From assembly GCA_964575715.1 (NCBI GenBank), contig CAZNSG010000359.1, forward strand, positions 1 to 40,831: a stretch of 40,831 bases of DNA, in the 5' to 3' direction. Below are positions 7,084 through 14,533 of the stretch, one piece after another. A model generated the notes under the pieces. The model saw only the letters and a program-made list of their open reading frames with translations. It did no database searches and was not told the DNA's origin. Position numbers and translations under genes: made by a program. Source of the DNA: PNAI01 sp964575715 (GTDB taxonomy: Bacteria; Pseudomonadota; Alphaproteobacteria; Rhizobiales; Xanthobacteraceae). Position 1 is the stretch's first letter. Every line of letters begins with the position of its first letter.

Positions 7084-8091
7084 TCAGCCGAGGCCAATCA
7101 CACCGGCTTTGCCGTCCTCGGCGCCCCAGGCCAGCCGGGCGCCTGCGCCATCCCAGGCCAGCGCCGATACCGGAACCTTGTCCGGTTTCTTGGCGAGGAT
7201 TTCGGCGGCGTCGTCGAGCCGCACCAGCAGCACCAGGCCGTCCGCGTAGCCGGCGGCGACCACCTCCTGCTTGGGATGGAACGCCACGACCTCGGCCTTG
7301 ACGCCAAACGCCGCGAGCTGCCGAGGCGCCTTACCCATGGGGCCGTCCTTACCGGCAAACGGCCACAGGATGAGCTGCTCGGCGCCGCCGGTCGCGAGCC
7401 ATTTGCCGTCCGCGCTCCACGCCAGCGAACGCACGCGCGCGGAATAGCCCGACATGCGCATGTCCTTGCTGTCGACGAGCCGCCAGCCGTGCAGCGTCGG
7501 CTCCTGCATGGCGGTGACGAGGAATTTGCCATCGGGACTGAAGGTGACGTCGTGATGCGAGCCCTTCCACTCCAGCCGCTCGGGCGCGGCCTGCGCATTG
7601 GGAAACCATAGCGTCACGCCGTGATAGTGCGCGATGGCAAGCCGCAGTCCCTTGGGCGCGAATGCCAGCCCGCCGACGCTGGAGGGAACTTCCAGCGCGC
7701 GCGCCTCGCCCTTGCCGGTACGCACATTGGCCGTCTTGCCCGCCGACCAGGCCATTGCGCCGTCCGGACCTAACGCCACGCGGTCAATCCAGCGCTTTTT
7801 CTCGTCGGTGACGAGAACTTGGGTTTCGCCGCCGGCATCGGTCGCGGCTACCCTGCCGTCATCGCCGCCGGTGACCAGGCGCGCGCCGTCGCTCGCAGCC
7901 GAGAGAATGGCGCCGCCATGCACCGCGACCCGCCGCTCCTCCCCGGATTCGGAAACCAGCAACAAGGCCTCCTCGCCCAACACCAGCACCGCGGTGCGGC
8001 CGAGAAAATGGGCTCCGACAATTGGCACGCCCGCGGCTATGGGCCGCGTGCGTTCGACAACGGAGGGGGTGGAGGTGGGAGTGTCAGTCAT
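7084..8091 (-). CDS. WD40-repeat beta-propeller protein
   Basis: 335 residues made of WD40-type blades, visible as repeated units ending in LVTGGDDGRVAATD, VTFSPDGKFLVTAM, SLAWSADGKWLATGGAEQLILW and VVAFHPKQEVVAAGYADGLV. There is no signal peptide or membrane segment, so it should be a cytoplasmic propeller that binds other proteins. It lies downstream of the COG0523 GTPase on the same strand, 180 nt away with a palindromic repeat between. I recall this pairing in related Hyphomicrobiales, which suggests that the propeller helps the metal-handling GTPase, but no direct role is visible. Confidence 0.85.
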   Translation of the reverse strand: MTDTPTSTPSVVERTRPIAAGVPIVGAHFLGRTAVLVLGEEALLLVSESGEERRVAVHGGAILSAASDGARLVTGGDDGRVAATDAGGETQVLVTDEKKRWIDRVALGPDGAMAWSAGKTANVRTGKGEARALEVPSSVGGLAFAPKGLRLAIAHYHGVTLWFPNAQAAPERLEWKGSHHDVTFSPDGKFLVTAMQEPTLHGWRLVDSKDMRMSGYSARVRSLAWSADGKWLATGGAEQLILWPFAGKDGPMGKAPRQLAAFGVKAEVVAFHPKQEVVAAGYADGLVLLVRLDDAAEILAKKPDKVPVSALAWDGAGARLAWGAEDGKAGVIGLG

Positions 8092-8120
8092 AACAACCGG
8101 CGGCGATTTTTGTTCTCTTC

Positions 8121-8243
8121 ACCCTCCCCTGGAGGGGGAGGGTCGCGAGCGAAGCGAGCGGGGTGGGGTGAAATTTGAAACGCCGCCAGATCACCCCCAC
8201 CCGGTCCGCTTCGCGGACCGACCTCCCCCCTCCAGGGGGAGGT
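8121..8243. repeat. Composite palindromic intergenic repeat (CCTCCCCC family), copy 2
   Basis: Terminal hairpins lie at about 8122-8142 and 8221-8243, with G/T-rich and C/A-rich complementary arms between and small palindromes (CGCGAGCGAAGCGAGCG, GGTCCGCTTCGCGGACC). It sits between the GTPase and WD40 genes and could weaken or stabilise their shared transcript. Confidence 0.75.
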
Positions 8244-8271
8244 AAAGTGTGCTCCGCGCAGCGCACGCGAA

Positions 8272-9309
8272 CTACGCCACGCAGCTCTCAAAGCCTTTCC
8301 GAATCTTTTCCTCCGGCAGATTACGGCCGATGAACACGATGCGGCTTGAGCGCTTTTCGTCGTCCTTCCACGGCCGCTGGTGATCGCCGTCGAGGATCAT
8401 GTGCACGCCCTGGAACACAAAACGCTCCGCGTCGTCCTTGAACGAAAGAATTCCCTTGCAGCGCAGGATGCTCGGCCCGTCCTTGGCAACCAGATCCTGC
8501 ACCCAGGGAAAGAACTTGTCGGGATTGAGCGGCTGGTCGGTCGAGAGCGCGATCGATTGTATCTCCTCATCGTGATAGTGTTTGAGGCCGCCGTGCGAAT
8601 GGCTGCGATCATGATCGCGATCATGCGCATGGTCATGATCGTGACCGTCCGCGTGCAGGAACTCCGGCTCGATGTCCAGAATACGATCCAGATCGAAGGC
8701 GTTGCGGCCGAGCACCTCTTCGAGCGCAATCTTGGCCCGCTCGGTGCGATGAATCTTGGCATAGGGATTGATGCCGCGAATGCGCGCCTCGATTTCGCGC
8801 AGCTCGCCTTCCGTCACCAGATCGGTCTTGTTGATCAAGATCACGTCGGCGAAGGCGATCTGGTTCTTGGCTTCCGGCGCGTCTTTCAGCCGCTCTTTAA
8901 GCCACTTGGCGTCGGCGACCGTGACCACCGCATCGAGCTTGGTGCGCTTACCCACGTTCTCGTCGACAAAAAAGGTCTGCGCCACAGGCGCGGGGTCGGC
9001 GAGCCCGGTGGTTTCCACGATGATAGCGTCGAACTTGCCCTTGCGCCGCATCAGCCCCTCGATGATGCGGATCAGATCGCCGCGCACGGTGCAGCAGATG
9101 CAGCCGTTGTTCATCTCGAACACTTCCTCGTCGGCCCCCACCACCAACTCGTTGTCGATGCCGATCTCGCCGAACTCGTTGACGATGACGGCGTATTTCT
9201 TGCCGTGCGGCTCCGAGAGGATACGGTTGAGCAGCGTGGTCTTGCCGGCGCCGAGATAGCCGGTGAGCACGGTGACGGGGATTTTGTCGGGGGATGAAGC
9301 AGTTGGCAT
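8272..9309 (-). CDS. COG0523 (CobW/YjiA-type) GTPase, probable zinc metallochaperone
   Basis: 345 residues. It has Walker A GYLGAGKTTLL (17-27), the metal-binding CICC motif (Cys70, Cys72, Cys73), NKTDL for guanine specificity near residue 160, and a His/Asp-rich stretch (about 226-250, HDHDHAHDRDHD) between the GTPase and the C-terminal domain. Family members use GTP hydrolysis to pass metal, often zinc, to client proteins; the His-rich loop and CxCC favour zinc here. Such genes are often under Zur, but no Zur-like palindrome is visible in the 217 nt upstream. The zinc importer operon lies 2.3 kb to the right. A cobalamin role (true CobW) is less likely because no cobalamin gene is nearby. 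Confidence 0.88.
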   Translation of the reverse strand: MPTASSPDKIPVTVLTGYLGAGKTTLLNRILSEPHGKKYAVIVNEFGEIGIDNELVVGADEEVFEMNNGCICCTVRGDLIRIIEGLMRRKGKFDAIIVETTGLADPAPVAQTFFVDENVGKRTKLDAVVTVADAKWLKERLKDAPEAKNQIAFADVILINKTDLVTEGELREIEARIRGINPYAKIHRTERAKIALEEVLGRNAFDLDRILDIEPEFLHADGHDHDHAHDRDHDRSHSHGGLKHYHDEEIQSIALSTDQPLNPDKFFPWVQDLVAKDGPSILRCKGILSFKDDAERFVFQGVHMILDGDHQRPWKDDEKRSSRIVFIGRNLPEEKIRKGFESCVA

Positions 9310-9408
9310 TGGGGAAAGGGGCTCCGATAGGAGGGAGATATAGGTGGTCTGGGGTGGGGGTGTAAAAGGCGGGCCCAGACTCCAGGTTTATTGTTCAGTA
9401 TCAGTGGC

Positions 9409-9436
9409 TTGACCTAATAGCATTTTTTGGTAAACT
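9409..9436 (+). promoter_or_regulatory. Predicted promoter of the hip-like cassette
   Basis: TTGACC (9409-9414), a 16-nt spacer, TAAACT (9431-9436), at the edge of an AT-rich stretch that runs to the hipA-like start. An alternative -10 in TATATA further right cannot be excluded. Confidence 0.35.
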
Positions 9437-9467
9437 ATTTTTATATATTGCATGCATACTTAGCTTC

Positions 9468-9487
9468 TGATAAAATCATATTTATCA
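9468..9487. promoter_or_regulatory. Inverted repeat TGATAAA-N6-TTTATCA, candidate operator
   Basis: Perfect 7-bp arms (9468-9474, 9481-9487) around a 6-nt centre, 40 nt before the hipA-like start. Toxin-antitoxin operons are normally repressed by the HTH antitoxin at such palindromes, so the downstream HTH protein is the likely binder. Confidence 0.45.
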
Positions 9488-9526
9488 AAATAAGATATCG
9501 TAACAGTCGGATCAAAGAGAGTTTAT

Positions 9527-10762
9527 ATGGCTGCTGCTCTTTGGGGCAAGGTCTATTACAATGACTTCTACGCGGGCGAACTGCGGCAAGAGCCCGGTGG
9601 GCGTTGCGTTTTCACTTATGACGCCACATATCTCGACGCCAAATATCCCGCCATTGCCTTTACTCTACCACGGCAAACGACTCCGCATATCTGCGAAGCA
9701 GGGCTGCATCCATTCTTTGACAATCTAGTGGCCGAAGGCTGGTTGCGCAACGCGCAGGCCAGAGCACTGAAGACTGATCCTAGCAACCGCTTCGCCCTGC
9801 TTCTTGCCTTCGGTCATGATTGTGCGGGCGCGGTTAGCGTCGCTGATCCGGCCCCGGTCAAAGAGCCAGTAATCGACATAGACGACCCGGCGGCAGTGGC
9901 CGCGCTGGTAAGCCGTGGCTCCCTCTCCGGCGTTCAGACGAAACTGCTGGCGGTTAAGGATGGTCGCGACTTTCGCCCCGCGCGCCACAACGAAACTTCA
10001 ACCCATATCGCCAAGCTGCCCTCCGGGGCCTTACGCGATCTAGTCGAGAACGAGTTCCTGACTAACCATGCCTGCCGTGCGCTGCTGCCAGACGACCAGC
10101 TTGTGGAGGTGGTCATCGCACCCCTCAAGGGCATCAACGACAAGGCGCTGATCGTTCGCCGGTTTGACCGTCTTCGAAGCGGCACGCGGATTCATTTTGA
10201 AGAATTCAACCAGCTTCTCGGCCGCCGCTCCGGCGACGATAAGTATGATGCAGCCTATGAAGACATGGCGTCTTTCATACTCAAGACACCTGGTTGCACC
10301 CCCGTTGATGCGTGGCGGCTCTACCAACGCATTCTTACGTGCCTGCTCACTGGAAATACCGATGCGCATTTGAAGAATTTTGCCATGCTGCATACGGCAG
10401 ATGGCCTTCGCCTCACGCCAGCGTACGATTTGGTGGCAGCCGCGCTCTATCCCGAATATCAGACCATTGCACTTGCGATCGGTGGTGCCGCCAATCTTAC
10501 ACTTGACCGAATTAGGCCAAAGCATCTGACGGCTCTCGGAAAAGCCTGTGGCCTAACCCCCGATGTAATCAGCGAAACTGTCCGGGACCTCGATAAACGC
10601 CGCAAGTCCGCAGAAGAAGCTGTCATCGCGGCTGCCAAGAAGAACGACGTTGACGCACTGGGCAAAGACATTCTTGATCTCATGGAGCGCAGATGGAACG
10701 GGAGCTTCTCCTTAATTGGCCAATACTTGTCGACGAAGCGATCCGGCGGCGACGCCGAATGA
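9527..10762 (+). CDS. hipA: HipA-like serine/threonine kinase toxin
   Basis: 411 residues. The N-terminal HipA subdomain (1-110) opens with LWGKVYYNDFYAGELRQEPGG. GSLSGVQTKLLAV (131-143) corresponds to the HipA loop that is autophosphorylated. LTGNTDAHLKNF (274-285) holds the catalytic Asp279 with Asn284, and LTPAYDLVAA (297-305) holds the metal-binding Asp301. All key kinase residues are present, so the protein is probably active. HipA kinases phosphorylate a tRNA synthetase or a similar translation target and arrest growth. Unusually the HTH partner follows rather than precedes it and overlaps it by 70 nt. Codon use and base composition are more AT-rich than the neighbours, which suggests recent transfer. 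Confidence 0.9.
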   Translation: MAAALWGKVYYNDFYAGELRQEPGGRCVFTYDATYLDAKYPAIAFTLPRQTTPHICEAGLHPFFDNLVAEGWLRNAQARALKTDPSNRFALLLAFGHDCAGAVSVADPAPVKEPVIDIDDPAAVAALVSRGSLSGVQTKLLAVKDGRDFRPARHNETSTHIAKLPSGALRDLVENEFLTNHACRALLPDDQLVEVVIAPLKGINDKALIVRRFDRLRSGTRIHFEEFNQLLGRRSGDDKYDAAYEDMASFILKTPGCTPVDAWRLYQRILTCLLTGNTDAHLKNFAMLHTADGLRLTPAYDLVAAALYPEYQTIALAIGGAANLTLDRIRPKHLTALGKACGLTPDVISETVRDLDKRRKSAEEAVIAAAKKNDVDALGKDILDLMERRWNGSFSLIGQYLSTKRSGGDAE

Positions 10763-11163
10763 ATTTGACGCAGCGGCAACTTGCTTCGCTAGCGCAAGTA
10801 AGCGCACCGACGATCTCCCGCTTCGAACAGGCCGAGCGGGACATTCAACTGTCTTCCGCACTTTCCATTCTCGACGTGCTTGGCATGAGCGATAAGCGCA
10901 CACTGACGTTCTCCGATGAAGAGTTTTCGTATAATTCCGGCGTAGGCATCACTTTTTGGGGTCAAGACGGGTCCGAACGCGTGCGCTGCCAAATTTCGCG
11001 CGAAGCTCTAGACGATCATTTTTCGGAAAGAGATCGACTGCGACCTAACGTGGCTTTCAAGAAGCATCGACATGAGATTGAAGCGCTGGCACGTCGAAAG
11101 TATCTTTTAGGACAAAAGGAAAGCGATGGCTCGGTGCTGATAAAAACACACGAGATTACATAA
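10693..11163 (+). CDS. HTH (XRE)-DUF1488 fusion, putative HipB-type antitoxin
   Basis: 156 residues. Residues 24-66 are an XRE-type helix-turn-helix (NLTQRQLASLAQVSAPTISR, then FEQAERDIQ) like HipB. Residues 70-154 match my memory of the DUF1488 pattern: LTFSDEEFSYNSGVGITFWG, QDGSERVRCQISREALDDHF, then a helix with HRHEIEALARRKY and a final beta strand. The ATG at 10693 lies inside hipA in another frame, so translation is probably coupled. By position it should neutralise the HipA-like kinase and repress the operon at the palindrome upstream of hipA. The DUF1488 part is far from the short beta-strand tail of classical HipB and may provide the kinase contact. Confidence 0.8.
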   Translation: MERELLLNWPILVDEAIRRRRRMNLTQRQLASLAQVSAPTISRFEQAERDIQLSSALSILDVLGMSDKRTLTFSDEEFSYNSGVGITFWGQDGSERVRCQISREALDDHFSERDRLRPNVAFKKHRHEIEALARRKYLLGQKESDGSVLIKTHEIT

Positions 11164-11257
11164 CTGGCGCGTATGGCCAACGTAATAACGTCCGTTTGAC
11201 TGATCGCACGATCTTGCGCAGATCGCCGACCGCGCGGTTGGTGAATTCGATCTTCAT
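11156..11257 (-). pseudogene. Truncated ParE/RelE-type toxin remnant
   Basis: ATG at 11257 overlaps the antitoxin stop codon in an ATGA, the usual coupling in parD-parE pairs. The first 16 residues, MKIEFTNRAVGDLRKI, look like a ParE-family N-terminus (strand, then A-x-x-D-L-x-x-I helix). The frame then runs into unrelated sequence and stops after 33 residues, whereas these toxins are about 90-100. The remaining 3' part is not in the window on the far side of the hip cassette. The remnant overlaps the last codons of the HTH-DUF1488 gene, so arrival of that cassette probably deleted the rest. Confidence 0.6.
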
Positions 11258-11472
11258 CGACGCCGAAACGAGCGGAAAGCGGCCGCCACATCCTGCTCGC
11301 TGGCGATGCCGCTACGATCCGCGTCGTCCAAAGCCTTCAATTCCTCGGCCGTGGCGCGGTATACGCCGGTGCGGCGCGCTGCAATGTCGCGCGCCACTTC
11401 GACGAGTTCTTCCTGATTCTCCCGCGGCCAGGAGGCCACGTGTTGCAGGAGTTCTTTGATCGCTGGGCTCAT
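11254..11472 (-). CDS. Small antitoxin-like protein (partner of the lost ParE)
   Basis: 72 residues, MSPAIKELLQHVASWPRENQ then EELVEVARDIAARRTGVYRA and a charged C-terminus ending FRRR. The pattern (helical start, GVYxxTxEE-like middle, acidic patch before the end) matches antitoxins found beside ParE/RelE toxins in Bradyrhizobium relatives. It is intact, but its toxin partner is only a 33-codon remnant, so it is now an orphan antitoxin. No clear ribosome-binding site is seen before the ATG. Confidence 0.65.
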   Translation of the reverse strand: MSPAIKELLQHVASWPRENQEELVEVARDIAARRTGVYRATAEELKALDDADRSGIASEQDVAAAFRSFRRR

Positions 11473-11583
11473 GGTTTAAATATTACCACATCATTCGGAA
11501 TTCGGAAAATCGGTTCGAAAACGCAGAAATCGAATAGTTTCACTCGCTCTCAGGATGACGGTCATTGCTTAGGGCCATTGGTA

Positions 11584-12486
11584 TCAGCCGACCAGCGCCT
11601 TGCTCAACGCGCGAATGTTGTTGCGCATCATGTCGATGTAGCTGCCGGCGGGCCCGTCTGGCGCGGACAGCGCGTCGGAGAACAGCGTGCCGCCGATCCT
11701 GGCTCCGGTCTCCTTGGCGATCTGCTGCATCAGGCGGGGATCGGTGATGTTCTCCAGGAACACGGCGGGGATTTTCTGCGCTCTGATCTGCGCGATGATT
11801 TTTGCCACGTCCTTGGCGGAGGCCTCGGACTCGGTCGATACGCCCTTCGGCGAGATGAATTCCATCCCATAGGCGTCGCCGAAATAGCCAAAGGCGCCGT
11901 GGCTGGTGATGATGCGGCGCTGCCCGGCCGCAATCCGGCCGATCGCCGCCTGCACTTCCAGCTCCAGCGCATCGAGCTTGGCGAGATAGGCATGCGCGTT
12001 CATCCTGTATTCGCTTTCGCCAGCCGGATCGGCCTTGATCAGCCCATCGCGGATATTGCCGACATAGATCTTGACGTTGGCGACCGAGTGCCAGGCGTGC
12101 GGATCGGAGGCCGTGTGAGCATGCCCATGCGCGTCGGCCATGCGGCGCGGCTTGACGCCATTGGTCGCGACCAATGGCGCCGCCTTGGTGCCTGAGGCCT
12201 GCACCAGGCGCGTGAGCCAGCCCTCAAGCCCAAGGCCATTGACGATCACGAGGCGGGCCTCGTGCAGCTTCTTGGCGTCGGCCGGCGACGGCGAATAGAC
12301 ATGCGCATCGCCGTTCGGACCCACCAGCACGGAGACTTCGATGCGCTCACCGCCCACGTTCTTCACCAGATCGCCCAGCACCGAGAAGGTGGCGACCACC
12401 TTGATCTTGCTCTGCGCCAGCACCGGCGAGGCGATATGCACGGCATAGAGCGCAGCAATGATGAACAGACATCGGCGCATCAACAT
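11584..12486 (-). CDS. znuA: Zinc ABC transporter, periplasmic binding protein
   Basis: 300 residues. The start at 12486 is chosen for an AAGGGG site upstream and a clean signal peptide ending about SPVLAQ. Metal ligands expected for the cluster A-I family are present: His62 (DAHVYSPSP), His130 (SDPHAWH), His196 (TSHGAFGYFG) and Asp271 (LFSDALS). A short His-containing loop (ADAHGHAHTASDP, 117-129) precedes the second ligand, typical of zinc rather than manganese binders. It is the last gene of the leftward operon, 10 nt after the permease stop. A Zur box upstream of the operon supports zinc as the substrate. Confidence 0.9.
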   Translation of the reverse strand: MLMRRCLFIIAALYAVHIASPVLAQSKIKVVATFSVLGDLVKNVGGERIEVSVLVGPNGDAHVYSPSPADAKKLHEARLVIVNGLGLEGWLTRLVQASGTKAAPLVATNGVKPRRMADAHGHAHTASDPHAWHSVANVKIYVGNIRDGLIKADPAGESEYRMNAHAYLAKLDALELEVQAAIGRIAAGQRRIITSHGAFGYFGDAYGMEFISPKGVSTESEASAKDVAKIIAQIRAQKIPAVFLENITDPRLMQQIAKETGARIGGTLFSDALSAPDGPAGSYIDMMRNNIRALSKALVG

Positions 12487-12496
12487 GGGTTCCCCT

Positions 12497-13366
12497 TCAA
12501 GCTTCGAGATGGCGCTGCGGCAGCGCCTGCCAGAGCAGACCGCCGACCGGCCCAAACACCACCGACAGCGCATAGAGCACGCCGGCAACCAGGATCACCG
12601 CCGGCCCGGACGGCAGGCCGGCGTGGTAGGAGAAGAGCAGACCGGCATAGCCGGAGAATACGGCACACGCGATCGCAATGGCGATCATGGCGGTTATGTC
12701 GCGCGCCCAGAATCGCGATATCACCGCCGGCAGCATCATGATGCCGACCGCGAGCAGCGTGCCGAGCGCCTGGAATCCGCCGACCAAATTCATCACCACC
12801 AGCGCAAGAAAGGCGATATGCGCAGGCCCCCCGGCCCGGCTCACCGAGCGCAGGAAACCGGGATCGACGCATTCGAGCACCAGCGGGCGCCAGATCAGCG
12901 CCAGGATGACGAGCGAGACCGTGGCTATGGAAACGATCAGGATCAGCGTCGGATCGTCGACCGCCAGGACCGAGCCAAACAGGAAATGCAGCAGATCGAT
13001 ATTGCTGCCCTTGATCGAGACGATGGTCACGCCGAGCGCGAGCGAGATCAGGAAAAACGCCGCGAGCGAGGCATCTTCCTTGAGCGCGGTTGCGCGCGAG
13101 ATCAGGCCGGCACCGAGCGCGATGACAAGGCCCGCAATCAAGCCGCCGCCGGCTATGGCGAACAGGCTCAAGCCTGCGATCAGAAAGCCGATCGCGGCGC
13201 CGGGCAGGATGGCGTGCGCCATGGCGTCGCCGACGAGACTCATCCGCCGCAGCATCAGAAAGACCCCGATCGGCGCGCCGGCTAACGCAATCGCCGCCGT
13301 GCCGACGAGCGCGCGGCGCATGAATTCGAATTCCGCGAACGGCGCGATGAAAGTGTCGTAGAGCAT
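12497..13366 (-). CDS. znuB: Zinc ABC transporter, permease
   Basis: 289 residues with about eight membrane helices of the ABC-3 family (opening around APIGVFLMLRRMSLVGDAMAH, with MAHAILPGAAIGFL next). It starts at 13366 (MLYDTFIAPFAEFEF) with AAAGAAG upstream; longer versions of the frame run through a palindromic repeat and are rejected. It moves the metal across the inner membrane, driven by the ATPase encoded upstream. A ~110-bp palindromic element separates it from the ATPase gene. Confidence 0.9.
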   Translation of the reverse strand: MLYDTFIAPFAEFEFMRRALVGTAAIALAGAPIGVFLMLRRMSLVGDAMAHAILPGAAIGFLIAGLSLFAIAGGGLIAGLVIALGAGLISRATALKEDASLAAFFLISLALGVTIVSIKGSNIDLLHFLFGSVLAVDDPTLILIVSIATVSLVILALIWRPLVLECVDPGFLRSVSRAGGPAHIAFLALVVMNLVGGFQALGTLLAVGIMMLPAVISRFWARDITAMIAIAIACAVFSGYAGLLFSYHAGLPSGPAVILVAGVLYALSVVFGPVGGLLWQALPQRHLEA

Positions 13367-13381
13367 GGGCTTCTTTCGTTC

Positions 13382-13504
13382 ACCTCCCCCGCTTGCGGGG
13401 GAGGTCGCCCGCCGTAGCCCGAAGGGCAAAGGCGTGGCGGGAGGGGGAAACTTCGGTAGGTTCAATAGCCCCCTCCCCAACCCTCCCCCGCAAGCGGGGG
13501 AGGG
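13382..13504. repeat. Composite palindromic repeat (CCTCCCCC family), copy 3, inside the znu operon
   Basis: Near-perfect hairpins lie at 13382-13405 and 13481-13504 with a less conserved middle. The element lies between the ATPase and permease genes of one operon, where it may lower downstream expression or protect the upstream mRNA. Confidence 0.75.
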
Positions 13505-13516
13505 AGAAGAGAAGAA

Positions 13517-14257
13517 CTACGCCGCGACCACGCACGCCTCGGCATGCTCATCGAAGGCCTCGCACATGCGCCGCGCCTTGAGCAGATTCTCCGCGGTCAG
13601 CACCTCGCGGGTCGCGCCCCAGGCCACCGCCTCGCGCGCGAGCAGGAGCGTCTCGGGAAAGTGCGAGCGCACCAGATCGATGTCATGCAAGGCCGCGAGC
13701 ACGGTGCGCTGCTCGCTGTGCCAGCGTTGCACCAGCGCGAGCAGATCGGCGGAAGTTTTCATATCGATCGCATTGAAGGGTTCGTCGAGCACGATGACGC
13801 GCGCGTCCTGCAGCAGCAGGCGGGCGAACAAGGTGCGCTGCATCTGTCCGCCCGAGAGCGTGCCGATCGTGCGTTCCTCAAATCCGGTAAGTCCAACGGC
13901 CGCGATTGCGGCCTCGATCGTATCGTGCTGCTTGCGGCCGATGCCGCCGAACAACCCAGTGCGCCGCCACAGGCCCATCGCCACCATGTCGTAGACATTG
14001 ATGGGAAAACTGCGGTCGATTTCGGCCACCTGCGGCAGGTAGGCAATGTCCTGCGGCAGCACGCCGTTGCGATCGATACCGCCGGCCAGCGGCTTGAGCG
14101 TGCCGACCACGCCCTTGAACAGCGTGGACTTCCCCGCCCCGTTCGGACCCATCACCGCCATCAGCGCGCCGCGCTCAACCACGCCATCGAGGTGGTGCAC
14201 GGCTGGATGGCGATCGTAGCCGAGCGTGAGGTTGCGAAACTGCAATTGTGCCGTCAT
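13517..14257 (-). CDS. znuC: Zinc ABC transporter, ATP-binding protein
   Basis: 246 residues. It has Walker A MGPNGAGKST, the signature LSGGQMQR, Walker B VIVLDEPF, and a switch His in LAALHDIDL. The start at 14257 is preferred because GGAG lies 6 nt upstream; an ATG 12 nt earlier is also in frame. It powers the permease encoded next. The upstream neighbour, 22 nt away, is a His-rich small membrane protein that appears to be the first gene of the operon. Confidence 0.9.
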   Translation of the reverse strand: MTAQLQFRNLTLGYDRHPAVHHLDGVVERGALMAVMGPNGAGKSTLFKGVVGTLKPLAGGIDRNGVLPQDIAYLPQVAEIDRSFPINVYDMVAMGLWRRTGLFGGIGRKQHDTIEAAIAAVGLTGFEERTIGTLSGGQMQRTLFARLLLQDARVIVLDEPFNAIDMKTSADLLALVQRWHSEQRTVLAALHDIDLVRSHFPETLLLAREAVAWGATREVLTAENLLKARRMCEAFDEHAEACVVAA

Positions 14258-14279
14258 GGTCCGCTCCATCTTGGCTCTC

Positions 14280-14429
14280 TCACGCGATGGCCCAATAGAC
14301 GGCGCCCCACAGCACGACGATCACGACTGCGGCGGCGGCAAGACGCATGAGCGCCGAGAGCCGCAAAATCGATGGATGCACCGATGTCGGCGGATGGGCG
14401 TGACCGGGATGGTGATGATGTGTCGCCAT
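14280..14429 (-). CDS. 49-residue His-rich single-pass membrane protein, first gene of the zinc operon
   Basis: ATG at 14429 opens a 49-codon frame: MATHHHHPGHAHPPTSVHPS, a short basic segment, then one hydrophobic helix (LAAAAVVIVVLWGAVYWAIA) ending at the stop. Six histidines fall within the first 12 residues, so the N-terminus should bind zinc or a similar metal next to the membrane. It sits between the Zur box (about 55 nt upstream) and znuC (22 nt downstream), which suggests co-regulation with the importer. The ribosome-binding site is weak. A chance frame is possible, but the composition is what one expects of a metal-handling peptide. Confidence 0.6.
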   Translation of the reverse strand: MATHHHHPGHAHPPTSVHPSILRLSALMRLAAAAVVIVVLWGAVYWAIA

Positions 14430-14483
14430 GGCGTTGCAAGGTGACGGTTGTTAGGGCCTTCGGCGGCCGTTTCTCGGAAGCGA

Positions 14484-14500
14484 ATGTTATAGTATAACAT
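14484..14500. promoter_or_regulatory. Zur box (zinc-uptake repressor operator)
   Basis: ATGTTATA, one base, TATAACAT: a perfect 8-1-8 palindrome matching the known core of Zur operators in Proteobacteria. The leftward strand reads TATACT inside it, a plausible -10, so bound Zur would block transcription of the His-rich peptide-znuC-znuB-znuA operon when zinc is plentiful. Confidence 0.88.
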
Positions 14501-14533
14501 AATGCCGCGGTCCACTCATTCCAAGTCTTTGTT

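Noticed and set aside
8272..9526. Search for a Zur box before the COG0523 GTPase gene
   Set aside because: No palindrome like TGTTATA-N-TATAACA was found in 9310-9526; the palindromes there (TGCATGCA, TGATAAA-N6-TTTATCA) fit the hip cassette better.
13365..13994. + strand frame opposite the zinc ATPase gene
   Set aside because: It begins in a palindromic repeat and continues as low-complexity Ser/Arg sequence antisense to znuC.
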